A DNA stretch of 64,000 nucleotides from Limosilactobacillus sp. WILCCON 0051 (GTDB lineage: Bacteria > Bacillota > Bacilli > Lactobacillales > Lactobacillaceae). Made by a program: the position numbers and the translations under genes. Below, piece by piece: positions 26,765-36,700 of this stretch. A model generated the notes under the pieces. That model was not told where the DNA came from. It saw only the letters and a program-made list of their open reading frames with translations, and did not search any database. The DNA lies in contig NZ_CP154878.1 in NCBI RefSeq assembly GCF_039955095.1, positions 1,612,001 through 1,676,000 of the forward strand, written 5' to 3'. Position 1 is the first letter of the stretch, and each line of letters begins with the position of its first letter.

Positions 26765-26797
26765 AAAAACTCCCACAGGGTTGGTGTGGGAGTTTTT
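26765..26797 (-). terminator. Terminator between khpA and rimM
   Basis: AAAAACTCCCACA and TGTGGGAGTTTTT, a perfect 13-bp stem with a 7-nt loop. Inside an operon that is usually read through, it likely lowers rimM-trmD relative to rpsP. Confidence 0.9.
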
Positions 26798-26799
26798 AT

Positions 26800-27060
26800 T
26801 TAATGTCGATGGTCATTAATCACCAACCGGACTTTCTTAGAGTTGGGCCGCTTAGAACGCATGCCTTCGACTACGGTACGCAGCGCGGAAGCAACGTGTC
26901 CCTGCCGACCAATCACGCGACCGACGTCAGCCGGATGAACGTCGAGGACGTACCGGTGATACCGATCAGTCTCTGATTCGGTGATGCGAACCGCATCCGG
27001 ATGCTTGACCAACGGCGTGACCAGGGTACGAATCAGTGTCTCTAGATTTGTCTCAGTCAT
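26800..27060 (-). CDS. khpA: KH-domain RNA-binding protein KhpA
   Basis: An 86-residue single KH-domain protein with the signature VIGRQGHVASALRTVV (a GxxG loop, GRQG, at about 50-53). KhpA binds small RNAs and ribosomal RNA with KhpB and influences cell division and elongation in streptococci. It lies 12 nt after rpsP, its regular neighbour, and ends directly in the strong terminator at 26765-26797. Confidence 0.95.
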   Translation of the reverse strand: MTETNLETLIRTLVTPLVKHPDAVRITESETDRYHRYVLDVHPADVGRVIGRQGHVASALRTVVEGMRSKRPNSKKVRLVINDHRH

Positions 27061-27072
27061 GACTATTTACCA

Positions 27073-27351
27073 CTACTTCTTGGAAGCGTACTTGGCTTCG
27101 TGGAGCTTCTTCATGATACCAGCTTTTTGGAACATGTTGCGAACAGTATCTGAAGGTTGGGCACCCTTTTGCAGCCAGTCCATAACGGCGTCTTCGTCGA
27201 ACTTAACTTCCTTTGGAGTGGTCAGTGGGTTGTAAGTACCCAGCGTCGTGATGAAGCGGCCATCACGTGGTGAACGTGAGTCGGCAACCACGATACGGTA
27301 GAATGGGCGCTTCTTAGAACCCATACGCTTTAAACGGATCTTTACTGACAT
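27073..27351 (-). CDS. rpsP: 30S ribosomal protein S16
   Basis: A 92-residue S16 with the family opening [20 protein letters not shown], then [15 protein letters not shown] and [13 protein letters not shown]. It supports 30S assembly. AGGAGGTG precedes the ATG by seven bases. First gene of the rpsP-khpA-(term)-rimM-trmD cluster, read from the promoter at 27388-27416. Confidence 0.98.
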   Translation of the reverse strand: MSVKIRLKRMGSKKRPFYRIVVADSRSPRDGRFITTLGTYNPLTTPKEVKFDEDAVMDWLQKGAQPSDTVRNMFQKAGIMKKLHEAKYASKK

Positions 27352-27387
27352 TGATTCACACCTCCTTGATTTTTTCTAACAGCTAAT

Positions 27388-27416
27388 AATATACCAGTCA
27401 TTCAAGTGAATGTAAA
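27388..27416 (-). promoter_or_regulatory. rpsP operon promoter
   Basis: On the minus strand TTTACA (27416-27411) and TATATT (27393-27388) with a 17-nt spacer, and the start about 35 nt before rpsP. Confidence 0.75.
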
Positions 27417-27426
27417 GTATTTTTTC

Positions 27427-27515
27427 TTGACAGGCTAAACTTTTTTCAAAAAAATCATTTTTAAGCATATCTTCGTCTTCTTTTTCCTTGAATCCATAAG
27501 TCCTTAGCCTGTCAA
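27427..27515. repeat. Spaced 12-bp inverted repeat upstream of the rpsP promoter
   Basis: TTGACAGGCTAA (27427-27438) and TTAGCCTGTCAA (27504-27515) are perfect inverse copies 65 bp apart. They lie just upstream of the -35. No ORF with a binding site is present between them. Confidence 0.6.
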
Positions 27516-27591
27516 AGTCATTGAAATCCCGGTATTTCAGGCAATTCAATCCGTACCTTGGCAGCACGACGATTTATTACACAAGCTAAAT

Positions 27592-27625
27592 AAAAAATCC
27601 CCGCCTGATTGATCGGCAGGGATCG
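27592..27625 (-). terminator. Terminator of the GntR-ABC operon
   Basis: On the minus strand ATCCCTGCC pairs with GGCGGGGAT and is followed by TTTTTTATTT, eight bases after the permease stop. Confidence 0.8.
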
Positions 27626-27633
27626 TTTAATGA

Positions 27634-28380
27634 TTAGTCGCGCCGCAGCTGCATGTGTTTGGCACTGATGCGTGAGACCAGCATCATCAAAAGCGTCCAA
27701 ACGATTGCTGAGACAACCAGCGTAACAATGATTGCCGTTTTAGCTGCCTGACCGCTCAAATCGATTGACCAGTTTGATCCAATAAACTGGAAGACCCCCA
27801 GTTTGATCAATAGCAGCGTCAGGTAATAGATGCAGAATGCCGCCAGAATCGGGCCGCCGATTGCAACGATTACTTTCCACTTGCGATTCAATAGACTAAA
27901 GAAGTAGCCGATTGCCATTGCCGTCATCGTTGTTTCAAACAGCAGCAGCAACTCAAACAAGATTCCCTGCCAAGTCGAAACGCTGCTGTTAACGATAAAC
28001 GCCTCTGCCGGATGACCATCTGCCAAGACTTCAAACAGCACGATCAGAACTTCTTGAACCAGAGTAATGATAACCGCGCTGAGCATCTGGGAGCGCCACA
28101 TGGTTTTACGCGAGATGCCGTTTTGAATCGTCCATTTAAAAGTGCTGTATGGCGTAATCAAAAAATAGAAAAATGGCACAAAACCAAGGACAAAGCTCCA
28201 AGAACTAAAGATGCCGCGCAGATCACTGCCAAAACTGCTCCAGCCAATGTGTCCTAAAATCAGGTTCAAGATGGCAAAGAAAGCCTGAATTGCCGCCAGC
28301 CAGATTGCAGCAATGACAAAGCCCTTGCCGCAGCGGTACAGATCAGTCTGCACCACGATTTTTTGTTTTGATGAAATCAT
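27634..28380 (-). CDS. ABC transporter membrane subunit (YtrC/D-like)
   Basis: A 248-residue protein with six predicted membrane segments (the first around 18-40, FVIAAIWLAAIQAFFAILNL) and no solute-binding or nuclear domain. GGGGGAGAATT precedes the ATG, ten bases after the ATPase gene. It pairs with the ATPase at 28391 and the GntR regulator at 29229. This is the layout of ytr-type operons, which respond to cell-wall antibiotics in Bacillus. The transported substrate is unknown. Confidence 0.8.
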   Translation of the reverse strand: MISSKQKIVVQTDLYRCGKGFVIAAIWLAAIQAFFAILNLILGHIGWSSFGSDLRGIFSSWSFVLGFVPFFYFLITPYSTFKWTIQNGISRKTMWRSQMLSAVIITLVQEVLIVLFEVLADGHPAEAFIVNSSVSTWQGILFELLLLFETTMTAMAIGYFFSLLNRKWKVIVAIGGPILAAFCIYYLTLLLIKLGVFQFIGSNWSIDLSGQAAKTAIIVTLVVSAIVWTLLMMLVSRISAKHMQLRRD

Positions 28381-28390
28381 AATTCTCCCC

Positions 28391-29248
28391 CTATTTGTTC
28401 GTCAGATAGATAAATGCCTGCTGCAGATCCGGATGCTTGATTTGAATCTGGTCCGGAATCTCCTTTTCTTCACTCAGCGCTCCACGTACGAACGCGGTCT
28501 TGATGCCGGCCAGGCTGCGCGTTCCCAATACGTTTTGATCCTTGACGTATTCTTCAACCAGCATTGCCGGACCACTGATTACAAACATCTCGTCTAACAG
28601 ATCCTCAACGTCAGCGTCAACGACCATTTTTTTATTATCCAGAATAAAGACGTGCTCAACCAGCTGCTGGATCTCCTCAATCAGGTGCGTTGACAGCACA
28701 TAGGTCTTGACGTTTTCCTCGTAGGCCTTGAGCAGTTCTTGATAAAAAACATCGCGGTGGTTGACATCCAGTCCCAAAATCGGTTCATCCAGGAAAATAT
28801 AATTGGCGTTGACCGATAATGCCACGATAAGCTTAGCCGCCGTCTGCAGACCTGTCGAAAGGCTGCCCAGCTTCACGTTCTCGTCTTGAATGTCAAACTC
28901 CTTTAGCAGCCGCCGTGCCCGATTAAAGTTAAAGCTGCCATAAGAAAGATCCGCCATTTCCCACATCTGCTTTAAGGTCACGTGCTTAGGATAGAGACTG
29001 ACCTCGCTCATCAGATAAAACTGCGTTAAGGCCGCGTCATTGTCATTGATCTCATCGTTGCCCAGCTTAATCGTGCCGTCAGTTGGCAGAATTCGATTAA
29101 CGATCAGATTCAATAGCGTTGACTTACCGGCCCCATTGCGTCCCAACAGCCCGTAAATCTTGCCCGGCTGAATCGTCAGACTGATATCGTCTAAAATCGT
29201 CTGCCGACCATATTTTTTGGTAATTTGACTAACCTTTAATGTTTCCAT
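28391..29248 (-). CDS. ABC transporter ATP-binding protein
   Basis: A 285-residue ATPase. The Walker [18 protein letters not shown] is at about 34-50 and the Walker B YIFLDEPILGLD at about 150-161. The signature region reads LGSLSTGLQTAAKL rather than the usual LSGGQ, which is typical of the YtrB-like branch. Start ATG 29248 has GGGGGT upstream and overlaps the GntR gene by 20 nt, indicating tight coupling. It energises the permease encoded next. Confidence 0.9.
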   Translation of the reverse strand: METLKVSQITKKYGRQTILDDISLTIQPGKIYGLLGRNGAGKSTLLNLIVNRILPTDGTIKLGNDEINDNDAALTQFYLMSEVSLYPKHVTLKQMWEMADLSYGSFNFNRARRLLKEFDIQDENVKLGSLSTGLQTAAKLIVALSVNANYIFLDEPILGLDVNHRDVFYQELLKAYEENVKTYVLSTHLIEEIQQLVEHVFILDNKKMVVDADVEDLLDEMFVISGPAMLVEEYVKDQNVLGTRSLAGIKTAFVRGALSEEKEIPDQIQIKHPDLQQAFIYLTNK

Positions 29249-29612
29249 CTTGATACCCCCGTTTGATCAATTCGATTAGATGCTCTTCAGTGATTCCCAG
29301 CTTACCGGCTTCTTCCAGCAAGCTTTTAATGTAGTTTTCATAAAATGTTTCCTTACGTGCTTCGACTATCTTGGCTTGAGCCCCCGCTGCGACAAACATC
29401 CCCAAGCCGCGATGCTTTTCCAGCAGGCCCCGATCAACCAGCTGCCGCATTCCTTTGAGCACGGTCGCCGGATTGATGTGCAGTTCTTGAGAAAGCTGCG
29501 TGGTTGAAGGCGCCTGTTCTCCTTCTTTCAACAGACCAGTAAAGATCATGTCCTCCAGCTGATCGGCAATCTGTTGATAGATTGGTTCCGTTTGGTCAAA
29601 TTCAAATTGCAT
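29229..29612 (-). CDS. GntR-family regulator, YtrA subfamily
   Basis: A 127-residue protein: a GntR winged helix (PIYQQIADQLEDMIFTGLL, then LSQELHINPATVLKGMRQL) with only a short helical tail, which defines the YtrA subgroup. These repress their own ABC operon and are relieved by envelope stress. ATG 29612 is preceded by GGGAGGG. An inverted repeat overlaps its promoter (29637-29660), the likely operator. Confidence 0.88.
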   Translation of the reverse strand: MQFEFDQTEPIYQQIADQLEDMIFTGLLKEGEQAPSTTQLSQELHINPATVLKGMRQLVDRGLLEKHRGLGMFVAAGAQAKIVEARKETFYENYIKSLLEEAGKLGITEEHLIELIKRGYQDGNIKG

Positions 29613-29636
29613 GACCAACCCTCCCTATTTATCCTC

Positions 29637-29692
29637 TTAGTTAATTACATAAGTAACTAACTAAATAATACCAAAGCTTTTGTTTTTTGCAA
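29637..29692 (-). promoter_or_regulatory. Promoter and operator of the GntR-ABC operon
   Basis: On the minus strand TTGCAA (29692-29687) and TATTAT (29670-29665) are 16 nt apart. TTAGTTA-N10-TAACTAA (29637-29660), with an extra CTAA beside it, overlaps the start region, fitting an autorepressor site. Confidence 0.6.
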
Positions 29693-29830
29693 GCTCTAAA
29701 AATAAAATAATTTTATCGATCCGTCTAAAGCCTTGATACACAAGGAATTTTTGGAGACAGATTTTTTAGTGAATTGATTTGGCGATCTCATTTGCCAGTC
29801 TGTGAGCATCAAACACCTCATTACCAAAAT

Positions 29831-29861
29831 AAAAACCCCGCCTCATTATCGAGACAGGGTA
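29831..29861 (-). terminator. ffh terminator
   Basis: On the minus strand ACCCTGTCTC pairs with GAGGCGGGGT around GATAAT and is followed by TTTTTATTTT. It lies about 65 nt past the ffh stop. Confidence 0.8.
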
Positions 29862-29926
29862 TTGACTGAACAGAGAACTGCTCAGGATTGATTTATAGCG
29901 CCAACCAAGTTTTTGATTGGCTGATT

Positions 29927-31378
29927 TTAGCGGCGTTTGTGCTTGTTGCGCAGTTTCCGCAGTTTTTGCTGCTGACGTTTCTTAGCCTGCCGCGCCATGC
30001 GATTCATCGCCATTTGGCCCATCTTGCCGCCCATGCCAGGCATCTGACCGCCCATCATGTTCTGCAGACCGCCAAAATTGCCATTGGTAACCTGCTTCAT
30101 CATTTTACGCATCTGATTGAACTGCTTGATCATCCGGTTGACCTCGACGATCGGCCGCCCGGAACCTGCAGCCAGCCGACGACGACGACTCGGGTTCATC
30201 AAATCAGGATTTTCCCGTTCTTCAGGCGTCATTGACAGGATAATGGCCTTGATGTGAGCAAACTGTTTTGGATCAATGTTGACGTTCTTTAACGCCGGAT
30301 TATTGGCCATCCCAGGCATCATCTTTAAGATATTCTCCAGTGGGCCCATTTTGGTAACCTGGTCCATCTGCTCCAAAAAGTCGTTGAAGTCAAACTCATT
30401 GGCCCGCATCTTGTCCATGGTTTCCTGGGCTTTTTCTTCATCAAAGTTCTTCTGGGCCTTTTCGATCAGGGTCATCATGTCCCCCATGCCCAGAATTCGT
30501 GAAGCCATACGGTCGGGATGGAAGACGTCGAGATCCTCCATCTTTTCACCTTCACCGACAAACTTGATCGGCTTGCCAGTAACGGCTCGAATCGACATGG
30601 CTGCCCCACCACGAGTATCGCCATCCAGCTTGGTCAAGACGACCCCAGTGATGTCCAGCTTGTCGTTAAAGCCCTGCGCCGTTTTGACCGCGTTTTGACC
30701 AGTCATGGCATCGACAACCAGCAGAATTTCGTTTGGCTGAACCAGCTGCTTGATGTTGACCAGCTCATCCATCAGCTGTTCGTCAATCTGCAGCCGCCCA
30801 GCCGTATCGATGATTACATAGTCGTTATGATTCTGCTTGGCCTGTGCCATCCCGTCTCTAACAATGTCAACGGGATCTTTTTCGGTACCTTCTTCAAAAA
30901 CCGGTACGCCAATCTGATCAGCAACCTGCTGCAGCTGCGTAATTGCGGCTGGTCGGTAAACGTCAGCCGCGATAAACATTGGCCGGGCGTTTTCTTCGTT
31001 TTTCAGACGCAATGCCAGCTTACCGGCCGTCGTCGTTTTACCAGCACCCTGCAGCCCGACCATCATGATTATGGTTGGAATGTGCGGTGCCTTGTTCAGC
31101 GGGACGGCTTCCTCACCCATCAGCTTAGTTAATTCTTCATTAACGATTTTAACGATCTGCTGTGCCGGATTTAAGCCTTTTAGAACCTCAGCCCCAGCTG
31201 CCTTTTCACGTACCGTTTTAACAAAATCCTTAACTACAGCAAAGTTAACGTCGGCTTCCAAAAGTGCCAGACGAATCTCACGCATGGTTTCGCGCAGATC
31301 GGCTTCCGTAACTTTAGGCTTGCGCCGCAGTTTTTCCATCGCTTTTTGCAGGCGATCGGTCAATCCTTCAAATGCCAT
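29927..31378 (-). CDS. ffh: Signal recognition particle protein Ffh
   Basis: A 483-residue SRP54 GTPase that brings ribosomes making membrane proteins to FtsY. N domain about 1-90, then the G domain with GLQGAGKTTTAGKLA (about 107-121), DTAGRLQ, TKLDGDTRGGAA, and a Met-rich M domain (about 300-460, many MMGGQMPGM-type segments) that binds signal peptides and 4.5S RNA. The basic tail KKRQQQKLRKLRNKHKRR is normal. AGAGGAG precedes the ATG. It is separated from ylxM by a terminator rather than coupled to it. Confidence 0.98.
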   Translation of the reverse strand: MAFEGLTDRLQKAMEKLRRKPKVTEADLRETMREIRLALLEADVNFAVVKDFVKTVREKAAGAEVLKGLNPAQQIVKIVNEELTKLMGEEAVPLNKAPHIPTIIMMVGLQGAGKTTTAGKLALRLKNEENARPMFIAADVYRPAAITQLQQVADQIGVPVFEEGTEKDPVDIVRDGMAQAKQNHNDYVIIDTAGRLQIDEQLMDELVNIKQLVQPNEILLVVDAMTGQNAVKTAQGFNDKLDITGVVLTKLDGDTRGGAAMSIRAVTGKPIKFVGEGEKMEDLDVFHPDRMASRILGMGDMMTLIEKAQKNFDEEKAQETMDKMRANEFDFNDFLEQMDQVTKMGPLENILKMMPGMANNPALKNVNIDPKQFAHIKAIILSMTPEERENPDLMNPSRRRRLAAGSGRPIVEVNRMIKQFNQMRKMMKQVTNGNFGGLQNMMGGQMPGMGGKMGQMAMNRMARQAKKRQQQKLRKLRNKHKRR

Positions 31379-31463
31379 TTTTTTCTCCTCTTTTCATCGT
31401 GCTTGGTGAATCGCAATCGATGAGGTTAATTTAATTTATAGTTCAAACATTTCTTATTATACC

Positions 31464-31505
31464 AAAAAGCCGGCCAACTCAAAATGAACCGGCCAGCTTA
31501 TTTTA
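31464..31505 (-). terminator. Terminator after ylxM
   Basis: On the minus strand AAGCTGGCCGG pairs with GGCCGGCTT around a T/A-rich loop, followed by TTTTTGG. It sits between ylxM and ffh. Confidence 0.75.
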
Positions 31506-31844
31506 TTCTTCTTCCATGTTTTCCATGTTGGCAATCAGATTATTCAGCTCAGCGTCATCAGGATAATGCTCCTTGACATAACGCTGAATTCGATCTGCCT
31601 GGCGATTGCGCATCTCAAAATCAGCATACAGATGCAGCTTGTCCTCGTAGCTTTCCAGAATCTTTTCGGTCCGCTTGATGTTGTCATAGACCGCCTGCCG
31701 CGAAACTTCAAATTCTTCGGCAATCTCGCCAAGCGAATAGTCATCGGCATAGTAAAGCTGAATATATTCGTTCTGTTTTTTGGTCAGCAATGGCTGATAA
31801 AACTCAAACAGCGCGTTGATTCGCTCGTTTTTTTCGATATCCAC
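31503..31844 (-). CDS. ylxM: YlxM-type SRP-associated regulator (UPF0122)
   Basis: A 113-residue helix-turn-helix protein. It keeps the family pattern [21 protein letters not shown] and the DNA-binding block [20 protein letters not shown]. In streptococci and Bacillus YlxM binds Ffh/4.5S RNA and modulates SRP. GTG at 31844 is chosen: AGAGGTGG lies five bases before it, and the first residues then match the usual MDIEK start. It lies 12 nt after ftsY. Confidence 0.93.
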   Translation of the reverse strand: MDIEKNERINALFEFYQPLLTKKQNEYIQLYYADDYSLGEIAEEFEVSRQAVYDNIKRTEKILESYEDKLHLYADFEMRNRQADRIQRYVKEHYPDDAELNNLIANMENMEEE

Positions 31845-31856
31845 GGCCGCCACCTC

Positions 31857-33686
31857 TTATCTTTCGACAACCAGGCCCTTGAACAGTCCGTAGACAAAAT
31901 CGCTGGCATCGAATTTCTCCAGATCGGTAACCTTTTCGCCCAGCCCAACGTACTTAACCGGCAGATGCAGCTCATTGCGAATGGCTAAAACAATCCCACC
32001 ACGCGCCGTTCCATCCAGTTTGGTCAGCACGATCCCAGAAACGTCCGTGCTTTCCTTAAACAGCTTGGCTTGATTCAGCGCGTTTTGACCAGTCGTTGCA
32101 TCCAATACCAACAAGACCTCATGTGGCGCATCTGGAATCTCACGCGCCATGATCCGCTTCATCTTGGCCAGCTCGTTCATCAGGTTGACCTTGTTTTGCA
32201 GCCGTCCTGCCGTATCAACCAGCAAAATATCGTAGTTTTCTTCCTTGGCTTTCTTGACCCCGTCAAAAACAACGGCCGCTGGATCACCATTGGCAGGCCC
32301 CATGACGATATCAACGCCATCGCGCTTAGCCCAGACATCCAGCTGCTCAACGGCCCCGGCTCTAAACGTGTCACCAGCTGCCAGCAGGACGCGCTTGCCT
32401 TCATCCTTAAAGCGCTTGGCCATTTTACCGATCGTAGTCGTCTTGCCGGCACCATTGACCCCAACGAACATGATCACGGTTGGACCTTCCTTGGCAAAAT
32501 TCAGATCGGGGTTTTCATCCTTGCCAGCGTCTTCGTACAGATCCACCATCTTTTCAATGATGACGTTGGAGACATCCTGCTTGCTCTTGGCATTTTGCAG
32601 CTTAACTTCTTCACGCAGCTCATCAGAGATCTTCATCGCCATGTCATAGCCGACGTCTGATTCGATCAACAGGTCTTCCAAGTCTTCAAAGAAATCTTCG
32701 TCAACGTGGCGGAAATTGGCTAAGAAGTGATTCAGTTTGGCCCCAAAGCCGGTCCGTGACTTTTTCAGACCGCGATCATACTTTTCAGTCGTCGATTCTT
32801 CGACTGAGGATGCCGAAACAGCCTCTTCATTATTTTCGCTGTTTGGCTCAGCCACGGCGTCTGTTTCAGCTTGAACTGCCGCGGCTGAATCATGGTCAGC
32901 AGCTGACTGTGGTTCAGCTGTCTTGGCTGATTCTTCAACGGTTTCTTCGGCTGCGACTGCTTCTTTGACGGTCGCTGTAGTCGCGTGCTCATCAGCTGCG
33001 GTTGAACTGGTATTTTCAACGCTGGCAGACTGCGAGGCGGCCTGTTCAGCTGTTTTTTCATCGCTGATCGCTTCTGATGCGGCTTGTGACTGAGCGGATT
33101 TAACCTGAGCGGCTTGTTCCTCAGCGGCAGCAGCACTTTGCATGACGGCTTCGGACTGCGCTTTTTCAATGGCAGCCTGTTCTGCTTGACGCGCGGCATC
33201 AGATTGAGCGGCTTGTTCCTCAGCGGCAGCGGCACTTTGCTTGGCGGCTTCGGACTGTGCTTTTTCAATGGCAGCCTGTTCTGCTTGACGCGCGGCATCG
33301 GATTGAGCAGCTTGTTCTTCGGCTGCCGCGGCCGATTCCTGCATGGCTGCTGCGGTTGCTTCATCAATTTCGGCAGCTGCTTCTTTTTGATCATTTGCCG
33401 CACTGGCTGCTTCGGATTCAACTGCGGTACCTTGACTGGCCGCACTTTCACTTACCCCAGATTCAGCAGCAGTACCTTGGCTGGCCGCACTTTCACTTAC
33501 CCCAGATTCAGCAGCAGTACCTTGGCTGGCCGCACTTTCACTTACCTTAGATTCAGCAGCCGTGCTTTGGCCAGTCGCACTTTCACTGGCAGCGGCCTGG
33601 CTTTCAGCATTTTCACTGGCCGCTGATTCAGGGGTTTCTTCTTTTTTCTGCTTGGACTTACGACGGAAAATATCAAATAATCCCAT
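31857..33686 (-). CDS. ftsY: SRP receptor FtsY with long acidic repeat domain
   Basis: A 609-residue receptor. The conserved NG core occupies about 305-609: GVNGAGKTTTIGKMA, DTAGRLQNK, TKLDGTARGG and a C-terminal YGLFKGLV. The N-terminal 300 residues are far longer than in most relatives and consist of Ala/Ser/Glu/Gln low-complexity repeats. One 14-residue unit (AAESGVSESAASQG type) occurs three to four times and a 28-residue unit (AAAAEEQAAQSDAARQAEQA) twice. Such acidic A domains mediate membrane contact. Start ATG (MGLFDIF) is conserved. It is downstream of smc by 20 nt and upstream of ylxM. Confidence 0.96.
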   Translation of the reverse strand: MGLFDIFRRKSKQKKEETPESAASENAESQAAASESATGQSTAAESKVSESAASQGTAAESGVSESAASQGTAAESGVSESAASQGTAVESEAASAANDQKEAAAEIDEATAAAMQESAAAAEEQAAQSDAARQAEQAAIEKAQSEAAKQSAAAAEEQAAQSDAARQAEQAAIEKAQSEAVMQSAAAAEEQAAQVKSAQSQAASEAISDEKTAEQAASQSASVENTSSTAADEHATTATVKEAVAAEETVEESAKTAEPQSAADHDSAAAVQAETDAVAEPNSENNEEAVSASSVEESTTEKYDRGLKKSRTGFGAKLNHFLANFRHVDEDFFEDLEDLLIESDVGYDMAMKISDELREEVKLQNAKSKQDVSNVIIEKMVDLYEDAGKDENPDLNFAKEGPTVIMFVGVNGAGKTTTIGKMAKRFKDEGKRVLLAAGDTFRAGAVEQLDVWAKRDGVDIVMGPANGDPAAVVFDGVKKAKEENYDILLVDTAGRLQNKVNLMNELAKMKRIMAREIPDAPHEVLLVLDATTGQNALNQAKLFKESTDVSGIVLTKLDGTARGGIVLAIRNELHLPVKYVGLGEKVTDLEKFDASDFVYGLFKGLVVER

Positions 33687-33706
33687 TTTTACGCCTTCTT
33701 TCTAAC

Positions 33707-36700
33707 CTAATTGCGATCATCGCTATTGAGTGCTTCTTCAACATCGACGGAAACCATCTTGGAAACCCCCGATTCCTGCATGGTAACTCCATACAAGACG
33801 TTGGCATTCATCATGGTTCCTTTCCGGTGCGTAATTACGATAAACTGTGGGCCATCCTCGCCGAAACGACTCAGGTACTTGGCAAATCGATCAACGTTGA
33901 CCTCATCCAGGGCAGCTTCGGGTTCATCCAAAATGGCAAATGGTACCGGCCGCACCTTCAAGATGGCAAATAGCAGCGCGATTGCCGTCAGCGCTTTTTC
34001 CCCACCAGAAAGCAGACTCAGCTGTTGATTGCGTTTGCCAGGCGGTTGGGCCATGATGTCTACCCCACTGGTCAAAACGTCATCCGGATCAGTCAACACC
34101 AGCTTAGCCTGCCCGCCTTCAAAAATCGTGGCAAACGTTTCGGTAAAGGCGGCCGATACTTCTTTAAAAGTCTTGATAAAGCGCGTCTTAACCTGTTCAT
34201 CCATCGCATCCATGGTTTCCTTAAGCTGATCTCTGGCTTTTTCCAAATCGGCTTTTTGGCCAGACAAGAAGTCATAGCGCTCTGAAATACGTTCATATTC
34301 CTGAATGGCACCGGTATTGACCGGACCCAGCTCATCCAGACCGCGCTTCAAAAGCTTCAGCTGCCGGTTCAATTCATCATCAGGCAGTGGACTGAGCTCT
34401 TGTCTGGCATCGGCAAGCGTCATTGAATAGGTTTCGCTTAAACGATTCAGTCCTTGATCGATCTGCATCTCCAAACGAGCTCGCTGCGACTTGATGCCAG
34501 AAAGATCTTCGATAGCCGCGCGCTGTAATGCCTGCAGTCGATCGTTCTGCTCATTGGCATCCTGCAGCTGATCATTCAGCGTCGTCAGTTTTTCATCACT
34601 GGCTTTCAACTGATCCTGCGCATCGTGAAGCTGCTGTTGAGCCTCAGCCAATGCAGCGGCCGTTGTCTGGCGATCATCGGCCTGCAGCTGATCATCATGG
34701 TCAAGCGCCTGTAATTGCTGTTCCAGACTGGCTAGCTGCTCATTGGCATTCTCTTGACGCGTCTGCAGTTCCGCGCGCTGCTCTTTGGCCTGACGCAGCC
34801 GTTCACGCGCCACGGCCAGCCACTGCTGCATTTCATGAAGCTGTTCAAGCTGGGCACTGGCATTGTTCTGTAGATCATTTTGCTGCTGTTTGATCTTCTC
34901 CATGGTGACCTTAAGCTGCGTCAGTTCATCAGCGAGCTGCTGTTCGTTTTGCTTGGCTGCGGCCATCTCTTGGGCAAACTGATCTGGATTGCCGGCCGCA
35001 TTGGCTTGGTAGTCCAAAGCCTTCAATTGACGCTTAAGCTCAGCCAGCTGACTGTCAGCGAGCTGCTGATTGGCCTTGGCTTCACTGAGTTTTTGATTAG
35101 CCTGGGCAGTTTCATTCTGCAAAGCAGCCAGCGTTTGCTGATTGCTCCTCCTTGCCTGTTCCAGCTGCGATACTTTTTGTTCCAGCTCACTGGATCGCTG
35201 CTGTTGTACCTGCAGCTCTTGTTTCATCTTTTCAACCATCTGCTGCTGGCTTAACAGACCAATGCGCTGACTGCGGCTAGCCCCACCAGTCATTGCCCCG
35301 CTGGTATTAATCAGCTGACCGTCCAGCGTAATGACGCGAACCTGGTGCTGGCCTTCTTTGGCGAGCAGCGTGGCATGATCAAGATTATCGGCCACGATCG
35401 TATTGCTCAGCAGATGATCGATCACGACTTGAAAGCGTGGATCATATTGAATCAGCTCACTGGCACGACCGACGAAGCCAGGCAGCGTGCGCAGGCGTGC
35501 CAGATTGCGAGGCTGATAGCCGCCGCGCAGCGTATCCAATGGCAGAATCGTTGCCCGACCGCCGCGCTGACGAACCAGATAGTTGATAATCTGCTTACCA
35601 TCGTTTTGAGTCGCCACCACCAAATGCTGGAGCTGACCGCCCAGAACCGTTTCCAGTGCTGTCGTATAGGCTTGCGGCACCTTGATCAGCTCACTGACTG
35701 GACCGTACAAACCGTTGAACTGACGGCGCTGTTTTAAGACGTTCTGCACGCCGCTGTAATAGCCGGTATAGTCGGCAGCCATTGCCTGATAGTTTTTCAC
35801 GCGGTTTTGACACGAGCGCACATCCCCCAGCGCTTGATACCAACTCTGCTGAACCTGTTCATACTGCGTTTGCAGCTGGGCCTGCTGAGCTTTTTCCTGA
35901 TCAAGCTGCTGGGTTTTGACTTGCTGTTCTTTTTGAGCGGCAATCACGAGCTGGGCCTGCTGATCAGCATTCTGCTGGGCATTTTCCAGGCGTTCCCGCA
36001 CGTTTTTCAGTTCATCGCTGTGCTGCTGATACTGATTGAGTGCCTGTTCATGGCTGCGCTGCAAAAACGTCTGCTGGTTATGAGCCGCAGCCTGTTTCTG
36101 CATCAGATCAACCTGCTGATCACGCATTGATTCCAGTTCTTGAGCCAGCTGCTGCGCGCGCTGTTCCGCACTTTGCGATTTGGCTTCATTGAGCGCTTTT
36201 TGGTGTTCCTTGATTGCCTGCTGCTGATCGGCAATTGCCTGATCCTGCTGCATGAGTGCTTCTTCAGTTGCCGCCAGCTGCTGTTTAAGCTCTTTTTGCC
36301 GGGCAAGCAGGCGCTGTTTTTCATTTTCGCGCTGTTCAAGTCTGACAGAGGACAGCGACTGTTTGCTGTTAAGCTTGCCAATGATCGTCGTGGCATCCAG
36401 AATCTTTTGCTGCAGCTCATCTTTGACGACTAACAGCCGTTTTTGCTGAGCCTGCTGCTGGGCCAATGTTTGAGCAGCTTCCTTAGCCTGTTCGTCATAT
36501 TCAGCCGCCATTGCCTGTGCTTTTTCCTGCTTGGCAACGATTTGTTTTAGCGCAGCTTGATTCGAATCCAGCTCACGGACGGTCCTGGTCTTGTCCAGCA
36601 GATCAAACTTGCCTTTTTGCTCCAGATAGTCTTGGGCCAATGCACTCTGCTCGGCTAAAGGCTCCAGCTGATCTTCCAGCTCGGCAACGATGTCATTGAC

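Noticed and set aside
32756-33626. Long opposite-strand frames across ftsY
   Set aside because: Produced by the repeated, stop-poor A domain; composition is low-complexity and no start site is seen.
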